Positions 25,301 through 33,990 of a stretch of 55,042 nt of DNA are shown one piece after another. The translations under genes and the position numbers were made by a program. A model generated the notes under the pieces. The model had not been told where the DNA came from and made no database searches. It saw nothing but the letters and a program-made list of their open reading frames with translations. The DNA is taken from the NCBI GenBank assembly GCA_017994055.1, contig JAGOLL010000006.1, positions 1-55,042 of the forward strand, in the 5' to 3' direction. The stretch's first letter is position 1. Every line of letters begins with the position of its first letter. The DNA is from Methanothrix sp. (GTDB lineage Archaea; Halobacteriota; Methanosarcinia; Methanotrichales; Methanotrichaceae).

Positions 25301-25560
25301 CTATGCCTCCAATTTGCTCTTGGCTGATGCCAAATGATAAGCATTGAAAACGATACCAGTGATAATCATCTTGACTCTATCCCTTGGAATCGTGGTAACA
25401 GCAACATGCCCTGCCTTGCAGACACATTTGTTGAACGCGTAGAACCTCTCAACAGGCGATCTCTTCTTGGAGATCCGTCTGTTGCGCATTTTATCCTTAT
25501 AGCTTAGGGAATGCCCCCGCGTTGCCTTTTTCATTGCTCCATCATATCCTTTTGTCTTGG
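25301..25560 (-). mobile_element. 3' fragment of an IS5-family transposase
   Basis: About 85 codons remain, reading KGYDGAMKKATRG, MRNRRISKKRSPVERFYAF, CKAGHVAVTTIPRDRVKM and FNAYHLASAKSKLEA. This is the C-terminal part of an IS5-type DDE transposase, with the RSPVER catalytic Glu. The fragment begins exactly where the restriction-modification gene is cut, so this element or its deletion formed the junction. The upstream two thirds of the transposase are absent. Confidence 0.7.
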
Positions 25561-26757
25561 ATCCAGAATCAGAACTTTGAGCCTCTCCTCCTCCACCGTT
25601 CGCAGCAGCTTGCTCCGATCCGGGCGGCCCTGTTCGTCCCAGAAGGCCTCCTCCCGCTCGTATTCCACCACATCTGCGGTGTGAGCCAGCCCGCCCTCCA
25701 GCCCGAAGCGAGTCTTGAGGATGTAGTCCACGGACTTGACGATGTACTGCACCACCGGCTCCGGGGTGTAGTAGACCCACCGCCGCTCCCTGGTTTTGGG
25801 ATCGTAGGCCGCCAGGAAGGTCTCGTAGAAGTGCACAATGGGGTCCTCCTGGCCGGTCCTCTTGCCGAAGTTCTCCAGCACCTTCTCCATGTCCGTGCTC
25901 GCCAGGATGGCCACCAGGTCCTCCACGAAATCCACATAAGGCTCCTCGTCCAGGCTGGAGCCGGTGATGCTCTCAAAGAGCTTCTTCAGGAAGGGATTGG
26001 TTTTGGGTATCTCACGCGCTGCGCCCAATCTCTGGAACGGCCCCGGCCCCTGATGGTTGCAGCGGGCGGCGAAAAGCCCGTAGACGATGGTCTGGGCATA
26101 CATGTCTGCGAACTCGGCCAGCTTCTCCGGGCGGTTGAGATCGGGGATGAGAACCTCGGCGAAGGCCTCCCTCAGATCTCGTAGATCCTGGGAGGCATTT
26201 TCCTTCTCAAATGCCCCCACAATGGTGTCCCGGATGATATGAGCCAGCCTGGCCAGCCGCTGGGAAAGCTGCTGGGGATCGTCTATCGGCTCCGGATTGT
26301 GGGAGAGGAAGTCGCTCAAAATATCGATGGTCTTTTCCAATCCTTCTTTGTCCGGGACAATCTTGCCTTTCCGCTGCCTGGCCAGCCTGGCCGTCCCTCT
26401 CGGCTCGCCGTCCACGTACCACTGAAATTCCAGGTAATCGGTCAGAATGAGGTTATGCAGGGATTTCTTGTATCTCTCCAGCTGAGGGGAGTCTTCTGCC
26501 TCATCCAGAGATCGTCCTACATCATTGGCTTCGATATATCCGATGGACAGATTTCTTCTCTTGACTGCATAGTCGGGAGCGCCGCAGCTCACCCTCTTGG
26601 GCTCATTTACCGCAGTTATATCCTCATCCAGGCCTTCTATCAGATCCTTCAAGGTCGGCCTGTGGGTGTGCTCCGTGGCATCGCCGGCCTCCAGAGCCTC
26701 TTTTATCTTGGATAAATATAATTTTATCAGCTCGGTAGTTCCCTTAGCTGCGGCCAA
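25531..26757 (-). pseudogene. N-terminal half of a type ISP/Eco57I-like restriction-methyltransferase, truncated in motif I
   Basis: The frame encodes 408 aa. Residues 1-150 are a nuclease-like domain with the PD half of a PD-(D/E)xK site (GAPDYAV, P61-D62) and, after SIGYIEANDVG, Glu76 followed at 78 by Asn where the family usually has Lys. Residues 200-395 are the helical region before the methyltransferase. The text stops at LKVLILDP, the first half of SAM-binding motif I (LDPxxGxG). After LDP the sequence becomes IS5 transposase DNA, so the methyltransferase and target-recognition parts are gone. The matching C-terminus is at 21353-21766. Confidence 0.8.
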
Positions 26758-26896
26758 ATGGTTCTCCCTCCGATTCCTCGACCATGGCTAACCCGAAAAA
26801 GCTTTTGGTCTTTTAATTGATATCGCCAGCCACCCTTGAATAATTATTTATTCTCCCAGATCTTCTTTCAATAAAGAAATTGGGGGTTTATGTCTT

Positions 26897-28201
26897 ATGA
26901 AAATAGTGCATTATTTGGCAGCCTTGCTGGTTATCTTGATCGGCATCTCTGCTGCAGCATCCGATAAAAATCCGGACCAGAAGAAGTACAGCTTCTCTGA
27001 GATTGGCCTTGATCCGGCCATAATCCCATCTGATGACAAGGCCAAAGTGATCATCAAGGATGGCTCATTTCGGCCTTCCGAGATAACGGTTGCCGTAGGA
27101 GCCAGGGTGGAATGGCATAATCAAGACGATATGCAGCATACCGTGGTCAGCGACGACGGGGATTCATTGCAGTTCTCATCTGGATTGATCATGCCCGGCA
27201 AGAAGTTCTCATCGACCTTTAACACACCCGGAGTCTATGGCTATCACTGCAGCATCCAGCAGGATATGCGAGGCAAGATCACTGTAGTCGCAGATGATAT
27301 AGCAGTCAAAGGAGCGGAAAAGGCGGCCTTCTCGCCATCCTGGAGTCAGCTGCCTATGAGCGGATACCAGAGACCAGCCAAAGCGCCGGCATCGACCGAA
27401 AGCATACCCGCCGGCCAGGCCTTCCAGATGCAGATAAATCCGGCCGTCTCCATCCTTCCCGCCCAAAGTTCCGGCCAAATTACAGCCGGCGAGGCTTCCA
27501 GACAGATCGATCTGCAAAAGTTCTCCCCATACTACAGCCTGGACTCCTCAGAATCAGGGATGGAGCTGACCTCTCCCGCCGAAATAGACCTTGATGAAGC
27601 CTCGCCTCAGATGATCTACTTCGGAGCCTCCCAGAAGGCAGTTCCCTATTCACAGTACCAGAGCTATGCTACGAGCACCGGCTCCAACTCCCTCTGGATT
27701 TCAGGCTCATCCAGCTGGACCCAGTATGCTGCAGTTCCGATCGGCTCTCATCTTGATTTGATTGCCATCACTCCCGGAGGGGGATATGGCCATCTCTACC
27801 AGATCTATCCCGACGAAACTCTGGACAGCAGCGCACATTCCTTCTATCCCTATAATTCGATCCACTTTTATGCCGGCCAGCCGGGAGAGCATCAGCTCTT
27901 CTTTAATATCGATGGCCAGCCTAGCAATGTAATCGTCATCGATGTGGTGCCTTATCAGCAGGTCGAGCCCTCCTACAATCTTGCCACCATAACCATAAGA
28001 TCGACCTGGCTGCGAGGCTATAACCTCTATGTGGACGGCAGCTATATGGCCACGGAAGGAACAACAGGAGACGAAGATGGAGTGCTGACAATCAATGTGC
28101 CCGGAGATCAGTCCCATAATATAGCCATAGACGGCAGCGGGATGACCTTCTCCGACATCAAATTCTTCCAGGCGGGATATGGCTACCAACTCAACATCTG
28201 A
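26897..28201 (+). CDS. Secreted cupredoxin-domain protein
   Basis: The product is 434 aa with a signal peptide (LAALLVILIGISAAA). Residues 47-132 are a plastocyanin/azurin-like domain: SFRPSEITVAVGARVEWHN, copper ligand His81 (MQHTVVSDDG), Cys118 in GYHCSIQQDMRG and Met124. The second His expected three residues after Cys is Gln121 here, while a His (117) precedes the Cys. After a Pro/Ala/Gln-rich linker comes a beta-rich region. The last 90 residues resemble a PEGA-like or carbohydrate-binding strand repeat (ATITIRSTWLRGYNLYVDGS). A role in copper binding or electron transfer at the cell surface is possible but weakened by the ligand change. It is monocistronic. Confidence 0.7.
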   Translation: MKIVHYLAALLVILIGISAAASDKNPDQKKYSFSEIGLDPAIIPSDDKAKVIIKDGSFRPSEITVAVGARVEWHNQDDMQHTVVSDDGDSLQFSSGLIMPGKKFSSTFNTPGVYGYHCSIQQDMRGKITVVADDIAVKGAEKAAFSPSWSQLPMSGYQRPAKAPASTESIPAGQAFQMQINPAVSILPAQSSGQITAGEASRQIDLQKFSPYYSLDSSESGMELTSPAEIDLDEASPQMIYFGASQKAVPYSQYQSYATSTGSNSLWISGSSSWTQYAAVPIGSHLDLIAITPGGGYGHLYQIYPDETLDSSAHSFYPYNSIHFYAGQPGEHQLFFNIDGQPSNVIVIDVVPYQQVEPSYNLATITIRSTWLRGYNLYVDGSYMATEGTTGDEDGVLTINVPGDQSHNIAIDGSGMTFSDIKFFQAGYGYQLNI

Positions 28202-28212
28202 GGGCTGGTTTA

Positions 28213-28243
28213 GAAATTTTTTATTATTTTATATTTTTAAAGC
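28213..28243. terminator. T-rich termination region between convergent genes
   Basis: A run of T-rich sequence (AATTTTTTATTATTTTATATTTTTAA) lies between the stop of the cupredoxin gene and the stop of the CLC gene. Archaeal RNA polymerase terminates at such U-tracts. Confidence 0.4.
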
Positions 28244-28258
28244 ATATTTCGGGCTCGG

Positions 28259-30001
28259 CTATTCCTGCCTGCCCAGCTGCTCTCTCCGGCTCCTCTTTAT
28301 CTCTCTTTCATAGGCCCGGATCACATCAGTCCTGGTGACAATCCCTATCAGCCTTTGTGTGCTCCCCTTTTCCACAACTGCCAGCCTGCCGATATTGTTC
28401 TCATACATCAGGTCCATGGCAGATCTGGCGGACTGATGAGGATTTATAGTGATGGGCGGTCTGATGGCCAGGTCTTTTACCGCCATTGTCTCCTGCTCAG
28501 CCAGGGGGATCTTGCGTATGTCGTCGAAGGTTACCATCCCCACCAGGCATCCTTTATCCACCACGGGAAAGCCGGTGTAATTATAGCAATAGATGTCATC
28601 TCTCACCTTTGAAATTCTGGTCTCGGGGCTGACTGTCACCACCTGCTTTTGCATTGCCTCGGCCACGGAGACCTCGGAGAGCACCGGCTGGGGAAGATCC
28701 TGGAAGATGCCCTTTCTCATCAGCTTGATGGTGTATATGGAGCCGCCCTTTAAGAGAAACCTGGCGACGGCATAGCTGAGGATGCAGCAGATTATCAGCG
28801 AAGGCAGGCCGCTGTAATTGCCAGTCATCTCCGTTATCATGAATATGCATGTGAGAGGTGCTCCAGCCGTTCCGGCGAAGAAAGCTCCCATGCCCAGCAG
28901 TCCGTAATCCAGGGGATTGGCAATCAGATGAGGCAAAGCCATCTCCGCCAAGAGGCCCGCAGCCAGACCGAACATGACTCCGATATAAAGGGTAGGAGCA
29001 AAGACGCCACCGCTTCCCCCCGATCCTACTGTTGATGCCGTGGCCAGGACCTTGAGGAGGCCAAGCGAGAGCAAGAGCAGCAATAGACGGCCAGATGGAT
29101 CCTCTGATGCCAGCTTAAAGACGTTATTGATCCCCTCATAGCCGACCCCCATTATGCCGTAGTTCAAGAAGAACAGGCCGCAAACTCCTGCTACGATCCC
29201 GCCCAGAGCAGGCTTCAGCAGTTCGGGCAAGGCCAGCCTTAGAAATCCATCCTCAAAGAGGTAATAGCATCTGACCCAGAGAAAGGAGAGAAATCCAAAG
29301 AGCGGTCCCAGGATGAAACAGAGAATCATATCCAGGGTGGTGAAGTAGAACCTGGGATTGACGAATTCAGGCACCGGATCTATGAGCGCCGATGCTACGG
29401 CCTTTCCCACTACCGCCGCCAGCAGAACTGGGACGGCGTCAAGTGATGTGAATTTTTTGGATATCACCTCCATGCTGAATATCGCCCCACCCATGGGAGC
29501 ATTAAAGGTGCCGGCAATTCCTGCCGCCACGCCGCAACAGGTGAGAACTTTTACATCGCGGGCGGAGAGCTTCATGGCTTTGCCCAGAGCAGAGCCAGAC
29601 GAGGCTCCAATCAGAGAGATCGGCCCCTCCCGTCCAGCACTGCCGCCGCTTCCCAGGGTTATGGCTGAGGTACAGATGAGTATCAAGCCGACTCTTTTTC
29701 TGATATCGCCGCTGAACCTCTGCAGGGAGACTATGATATGCGGGATGCCGTCGCCGCTGGCCTCCGGAGCCAATTTATAGATCAGCGGGCCTACTATCAA
29801 GCCTCCCAGAACCGGCAGAAGCACAATGAAATTGCCGTCTGGTGCATGAGGCAGCAAAAAGTTGAAGAAGAATTCATGTGCCAGCTCCACCAGCTTTCTA
29901 AAGGCCACTGCCCCCAGGCCTCCGATCAGGCCCACCACAATGGAGAGCAGGTCCAATCTGATCCATCTCCAATCCTCCGGGAGTTTCGGATGCATCGTCA
30001 T
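28259..30001 (-). CDS. CLC-family chloride channel/transporter with tandem CBS domains
   Basis: The product is 580 aa. The CLC core (residues 15-430) shows the selectivity motifs GDGIP (about 83-87, Asp where Ser is common), GSGGSAGREGP with gating Glu125, and GSGGSGGVFAP. At the position of the intracellular proton glutamate of E. coli ClcA (the second Glu of its EE pair), this protein has E178-V179, so proton coupling may be lost. Residues 455-570 are two CBS domains (VAEAMQKQVVTVSPETRISK, VVDKGCLVGMVTFDDIR, and NIGRLAVVEKGSTQRLIGIV) that usually bind adenine nucleotides and regulate gating. It is monocistronic. Confidence 0.85.
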   Translation of the reverse strand: MTMHPKLPEDWRWIRLDLLSIVVGLIGGLGAVAFRKLVELAHEFFFNFLLPHAPDGNFIVLLPVLGGLIVGPLIYKLAPEASGDGIPHIIVSLQRFSGDIRKRVGLILICTSAITLGSGGSAGREGPISLIGASSGSALGKAMKLSARDVKVLTCCGVAAGIAGTFNAPMGGAIFSMEVISKKFTSLDAVPVLLAAVVGKAVASALIDPVPEFVNPRFYFTTLDMILCFILGPLFGFLSFLWVRCYYLFEDGFLRLALPELLKPALGGIVAGVCGLFFLNYGIMGVGYEGINNVFKLASEDPSGRLLLLLLSLGLLKVLATASTVGSGGSGGVFAPTLYIGVMFGLAAGLLAEMALPHLIANPLDYGLLGMGAFFAGTAGAPLTCIFMITEMTGNYSGLPSLIICCILSYAVARFLLKGGSIYTIKLMRKGIFQDLPQPVLSEVSVAEAMQKQVVTVSPETRISKVRDDIYCYNYTGFPVVDKGCLVGMVTFDDIRKIPLAEQETMAVKDLAIRPPITINPHQSARSAMDLMYENNIGRLAVVEKGSTQRLIGIVTRTDVIRAYEREIKRSRREQLGRQE

Positions 30002-30138
30002 CTATTCGCCAGGTGCGGATAATATATAGAGTGCCATAATCTATTTCAACATTATAGCATAAATGGTTGTCGTTTTAAGGCAACGAGATTTTTATCACCC
30101 TTGGATTTTATCGACCTTGATTTGATATTAAGTATTTG

Positions 30139-31206
30139 TTATTTAATTATATGGAAGTTTCCATAAAAAATAAATGTTATCAGCAGAGACAATAAAATAG
30201 CCCAGCCTGCAATGGCCAGGATGGTAACTCTCTTGGCCTTCTTAGCATCCCACCAGCTCCTTGGCTCGATTCCCTGAGCGATGAAGGTGGCAACTCCAGC
30301 CAGATTCACCGAGAATATATTTGCCAGAAAGAGGAGCAGAGCTCCCATGGCCAGGGTGTAGTATCCCGCCCCTAAAAGCAATCCGAAAACAACTAAAGGA
30401 GGCATTAGGGCAACTGCCACTGCCACACCAATCAGCACTGATGGTGCCGATGAGGTAAAAGAGAGAGCTCCTGCTGCGCCGGAAGCCAATGCCAAAACGA
30501 TGTCCATCAGCCCGACACTGGTTCGGGATGATATCTCCCGCAAGGATGGATCCACAGGCAAGAAGATACCCATAGTCAGGGATAGAAAGACGGCAATGAA
30601 GATGCCGATGACTATGGTCTTGAGTGAGCTCTTGGCCATGGCCAGGTCTCCCAGGGTGGTGGCAAGGGATAGGGAGACATTTGGGGTGAGCATGGGAGCT
30701 ATAACCATGGCCCCGATAATCACTGCGACATTATTGTTGAGAACACCAATTGCTGCCACAATTGAAGAGAGGATTATCATTGAGACATAGATATAGGTGG
30801 TCTTGGCCCCTTCCACCAGATCATTATGCAGCTCTTCCCGGCTCACGCTCTCCTTGGGCCCGTTCTTTTTCTCCATGGAAAGCTCTGAATCGGGCTTTTT
30901 CTCTTCAAAGACGGCTGGAAAGGTGGCCTCCAGGGCGAAGATATTAAGCCTGAACCCTTCCTCATCCTGAAATGTCTCCTCTATCAGGTCGATGATGCCC
31001 TGGCTCTCTTCCGCGGCTACCAGCATTCTTACCAGGATCTTGTCTGTGGAAAAACGAGTCTTCCACTGGCCATGTACCGGGATCCTCCAAAAGCCCATGG
31101 AAGGCTGGATGATGATATCAATTACCTCTTTTCTGCTTCCTATCAGCTCTTCCAGTGTTTGCTGCTTATTTTTGGGCAGGCTGATCTCTATCAAACGGGA
31201 GGCCAT
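30139..31206 (-). CDS. DUF389 (TIGR00341-like) membrane protein
   Basis: The product is 355 aa. An N-terminal soluble domain of about 130 residues is ACT-like, with MASRLIEISLPKNKQQTLEE. A membrane domain follows, with six or more spans and the family text AVIIGAMVIAPMLTPNVSLS, LASGAAGALSFTSSAPSVLI and VALMPPLVVFGLLLGAG. DUF389 proteins occur across bacteria and archaea without an established function. The repeated Gly/Pro in the spans suggest a transporter or channel. It is 132 bases from the CLC gene on the same strand, so independently transcribed. Confidence 0.8.
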   Translation of the reverse strand: MASRLIEISLPKNKQQTLEELIGSRKEVIDIIIQPSMGFWRIPVHGQWKTRFSTDKILVRMLVAAEESQGIIDLIEETFQDEEGFRLNIFALEATFPAVFEEKKPDSELSMEKKNGPKESVSREELHNDLVEGAKTTYIYVSMIILSSIVAAIGVLNNNVAVIIGAMVIAPMLTPNVSLSLATTLGDLAMAKSSLKTIVIGIFIAVFLSLTMGIFLPVDPSLREISSRTSVGLMDIVLALASGAAGALSFTSSAPSVLIGVAVAVALMPPLVVFGLLLGAGYYTLAMGALLLFLANIFSVNLAGVATFIAQGIEPRSWWDAKKAKRVTILAIAGWAILLSLLITFIFYGNFHIIK

Positions 31207-31259
31207 AGTCTCTTCACACTATCAAGGCTCATTTGCTTGAGAATTCCTGGAGCATATTT

Positions 31260-32489
31260 TCATTTCAGGATTTTATAGTTATCTTTCATGGAGATCAAGG
31301 GGCAGTCATCTCTCACGAATTCATCAACATAGGCCGAGGTGCCAATTCCTGAGTCAAAGGCGTCATCCCCCTGGTAGTCATGCCAGAAATTACCCAGGGA
31401 ACTCCAGGATATTATTCCTCGGTATAGATAGCTGAATGCTTTATCCGAACTCCATTGATTTGATGAATTATATGAATATACATTTATATTGTTATGATTA
31501 AAATTATTTAAATAAATCCGGTTTTTATCAGATCCATCCAGGTATATTCCGAAATCATTTTGACTAATATTATTCTCTAAAATAATATTGTCATGGGACA
31601 GATCCATGCTGATCCCATCGAGGTTGCCGTTAGCTATATTCATGGAAAATGTATTATTGAATGACCGATACAGGATAAATCCAAATATGGGATTGTAGCT
31701 TGCATTATTTCCTTTTATCTGGTTAAATCTTGAATTTCGGACCCAGATGCCGGCGTTTGCATTAGCAAAGGCAATATTTTCCTCGATCAGGGCATTTTCT
31801 GTGTTATTTAACAATAAGCCCACCCAGGAATTTCCGTAAACCGAGTTGTTTCTGATGGTGCTGTTTTTGGAATTGCCAGAAAAAATCCCGGCAAAGGAGT
31901 TATTGGCAGCGTAATTATCTATGATTGTATTATTTCTGGAGGATTGAAGCGCAATCCCCACATCATTACCCCAGGCTTGATTCGATCCAATTTCATTATA
32001 AGAAGAATTTTTTAAAAATAATCCATATGAATTATTATTTAAAATATTACCACGAACAATGTTCTTGCTTGACAGCACCTTGATTCCGGCATCCTCTGAG
32101 GCGCTGCCAGAATTGATGACTGAGAAGCCCTCCAGCCAGATGCCATCCGCAATCAGAGTTATGGCGTCCCTTCTTCCATTTGCATTTACCATCGGCAGTC
32201 CGTTCCCGGTGTCGACTCCTCTGATAATCAATCTCTTTGTAACATTTATTCTTTCTGAATATGTCCCACTCTTGACTATGATCCTGTCCCCATCCATGGC
32301 CTTATTGATGGCACTCTGAATTGAATAATCATCAGATTTCTCTGAGACAATGTATGTCGCTGAATTTGCTACAGATACAATAAGCAGAACTCCCAGGATC
32401 AAGAGCGAAGCTGGAAAAGATCCTTTAGATCTCGATCTCCTAATCAAACCCTTTGGGCCCTTGAGATTTATTTTATTTATAATCGACAT
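31260..32489 (-). CDS. Secreted NosD-like right-handed beta-helix protein
   Basis: The product is 409 aa from the ATG at 32487-32489, which has GAGAAGAGAAG upstream; Met codons at 32519 and 32573 would give longer but poorer starts. A signal or anchor segment (PASLLILGVLLIVSVANSA) is preceded by a basic stretch. The mature part begins DDYSIQSAINKAMDGDRIIV and then repeats about every 23 residues (GLFLKNSSYNEIGSNQAWGN, GIALQSSRNNTIIDNYAANN, GIWVRNSRFNQIKGNNASYN). This is the parallel beta-helix of the NosD/CASH group, with many NxS/NxT sites. Surface glycan binding or hydrolysis is usual for the class. The N-terminus faces the mscS gene and they share a promoter region. Confidence 0.75.
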   Translation of the reverse strand: MSIINKINLKGPKGLIRRSRSKGSFPASLLILGVLLIVSVANSATYIVSEKSDDYSIQSAINKAMDGDRIIVKSGTYSERINVTKRLIIRGVDTGNGLPMVNANGRRDAITLIADGIWLEGFSVINSGSASEDAGIKVLSSKNIVRGNILNNNSYGLFLKNSSYNEIGSNQAWGNDVGIALQSSRNNTIIDNYAANNSFAGIFSGNSKNSTIRNNSVYGNSWVGLLLNNTENALIEENIAFANANAGIWVRNSRFNQIKGNNASYNPIFGFILYRSFNNTFSMNIANGNLDGISMDLSHDNIILENNISQNDFGIYLDGSDKNRIYLNNFNHNNINVYSYNSSNQWSSDKAFSYLYRGIISWSSLGNFWHDYQGDDAFDSGIGTSAYVDEFVRDDCPLISMKDNYKILK

Positions 32490-32523
32490 AAGCAACAGCT
32501 TCTCTTCTCTGGTGATCATAAAA

Positions 32524-32531
32524 CTTATAAG
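32524..32531 (+). promoter_or_regulatory. TATA box of mscS gene, leaderless
   Basis: CTTATAAG lies about 27 bases ahead of the ATG at 32555, with an A-rich BRE-like stretch before it. This favours the third in-frame Met (32555) over the Met codons at 32534 and 32543, which would sit too close to the TATA box. Confidence 0.45.
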
Positions 32532-32554
32532 TATTGCGGCTGATGGCTTTTTAT

Positions 32555-33550
32555 ATGGTCGATGTAGCCTCAAAGAATCCCTCCATACCCGCAGAATTGA
32601 TTGGCGAGAGTTCTAAAACCGAGCCTGCCTCAGTAGTTGAATATTTCTCTGTGGAATATCTTGAGAGGGCTCTGGGCTCAAATTTATGGGAGATTCTGAC
32701 AACTGGCGTTTCGATATTAATAATTTTAATTGCCACCATCATCATTGCCAGAATGGCTGATAGATTGCTGATAAAGCATATTCCTCGCATTTTTGAGGCC
32801 AGCAAGATGGATAAGGAGTTCGATCAGACCTCCCATGCCCTTACTCGCAGGCTTATTGTGGCTGCCATATACATAATTGGAATTTTAATGATCATATTAC
32901 AGATCCCAGCCCTCAACCGGGTTGCCATTGCCATGCTGGCCGGTGCAGGTGTGGCAGGCATTGCCATTGGTTTTGCGGCTCAGGATTCCCTATCTAACAT
33001 TATTTCTGGCATATTATTAGCCGTTTTCAAACCGATTCGTATCGGCGATTATGTTAACTTCAAGGGAGAATATGGGCATATTGAAGATTTAACTTTGAGG
33101 CACACCATCATATGCACCTGGGATCTGAGGAGAATAATAGTACCAAACAGCCTGATCAGCAGCGATTATATTGTCAATTGGAGCATAGGCAGTCCGGAGA
33201 CCATCTGGCCGGTTGACTTCGGAATAGCATATACATCTGATATCGACAAAGCCAGAAACATAATAATTGAAGAGACGAAACGCCATCCTCAGGTGATGAA
33301 GGATGAGGAGATCAATGTCAGACTTACGGAGCTGGGGGACTTTGCTGTAAATCTCAGGCTGACATTCCATGTTCCAAGCCGGGGAGATGCCTTTGATACC
33401 GGATGCGATATAAGGGAAGCAGTCAAGAAGAGATTCGATGCAGAGGAGATAGAGATACCCTATCCCTACCAGAATATAGTTATTCAGAGGGATGCTTCTG
33501 AGCAGTCTTCCTATCAAATGCCAGCAAAGACAGGCTCCAATAAGTTTTAA
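32555..33550 (+). CDS. Mechanosensitive channel, MscS family
   Basis: The product is 331 aa. Three membrane spans (about 40-62, 95-118, 125-150) end in the pore helix AMLAGAGVAGIAIGFAAQ, followed by DSLSNIISGILLAVFKPIRI and the beta domain GDYVNFKGEYGHIEDLTLRH and VPNSLISSDYIVNWS. This is the full MscS order. The C-terminal alpha/beta cage domain continues to YPYQNIVIQRDA. The channel opens under membrane tension and releases solutes on osmotic downshock. Transcription is divergent from the beta-helix gene. Confidence 0.9.
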   Translation: MVDVASKNPSIPAELIGESSKTEPASVVEYFSVEYLERALGSNLWEILTTGVSILIILIATIIIARMADRLLIKHIPRIFEASKMDKEFDQTSHALTRRLIVAAIYIIGILMIILQIPALNRVAIAMLAGAGVAGIAIGFAAQDSLSNIISGILLAVFKPIRIGDYVNFKGEYGHIEDLTLRHTIICTWDLRRIIVPNSLISSDYIVNWSIGSPETIWPVDFGIAYTSDIDKARNIIIEETKRHPQVMKDEEINVRLTELGDFAVNLRLTFHVPSRGDAFDTGCDIREAVKKRFDAEEIEIPYPYQNIVIQRDASEQSSYQMPAKTGSNKF

Positions 33551-33611
33551 TTTTTTATTAAGATTATTTTTGGAAAATATTCGGCTGATATAAAATGTTG
33601 ATCGGACCCGC

Positions 33612-33772
33612 CCAGAGTCTGCTCTGCATAAGAATCGCATTTAAACCTGTCCGAAACAGACTGGAAAAAATCGCAGATAGCTCCTATCTTTTCTCCGGGC
33701 CCTCTTGGAGAGTGCATTAAGGCACTTTGCCACATAGAGAGCGGCAAGGCCGGCAAGACCAGAGGCAACGGC
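33612..33772 (-). repeat. Decayed copy of the NLR-associated effector N-terminus (direct repeat of 37718-37868)
   Basis: On the minus strand this DNA reads GLAGLAALYVAKCLNALSK and, after a frameshift, SVSDRFKCDSYAEQTL. The intact effector at 37.4-37.9 kb reads AGLASLAAPYVAKGLDALSK and SVADKFKGDSYAEQTL. The copies have the same orientation and flank the STAND gene. The copy lacks a start and its frame is shifted, so it is a relic. It is joined to a carboxymuconolactone-decarboxylase-like fragment. Confidence 0.75.
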
Positions 33773-33988
33773 CAGAAGTTCTGCCGTTCTGGCATCAAAG
33801 CTCTTTGGCCGCAGGGCATAAAAGTCCTTGAGGGCGGAGAAGATCATGAACTCCGGGCGGCGGGCCATGGTTCGCAGGATGAAGGGGATGGTGCCCAGCA
33901 TCTGCTCGGTGTCGGCGTATATATCCTCCTCTAGGGACTCGGATTGATCCAGGAGGGATTTGATCAGGGCTTTGTTTTCGGATTTCAT
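33641..33988 (-). pseudogene. Truncated carboxymuconolactone decarboxylase/AhpD-like gene fused to effector relic
   Basis: Residues 1-72 (SLEEDIYADTEQMLGTIPFI, ARRPEFMIFSALKDFYALRP, DARTAELLAVASG) match the start of archaeal AhpD-like/CMD proteins. The CxxC-containing second half is missing. From residue 73 the frame runs into the decayed effector copy and ends after 115 aa. The start is two bases past the stop of the STAND gene. It is likely a recombination product, not a functional enzyme. Confidence 0.6.
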
Positions 33989-33990
33989 TT

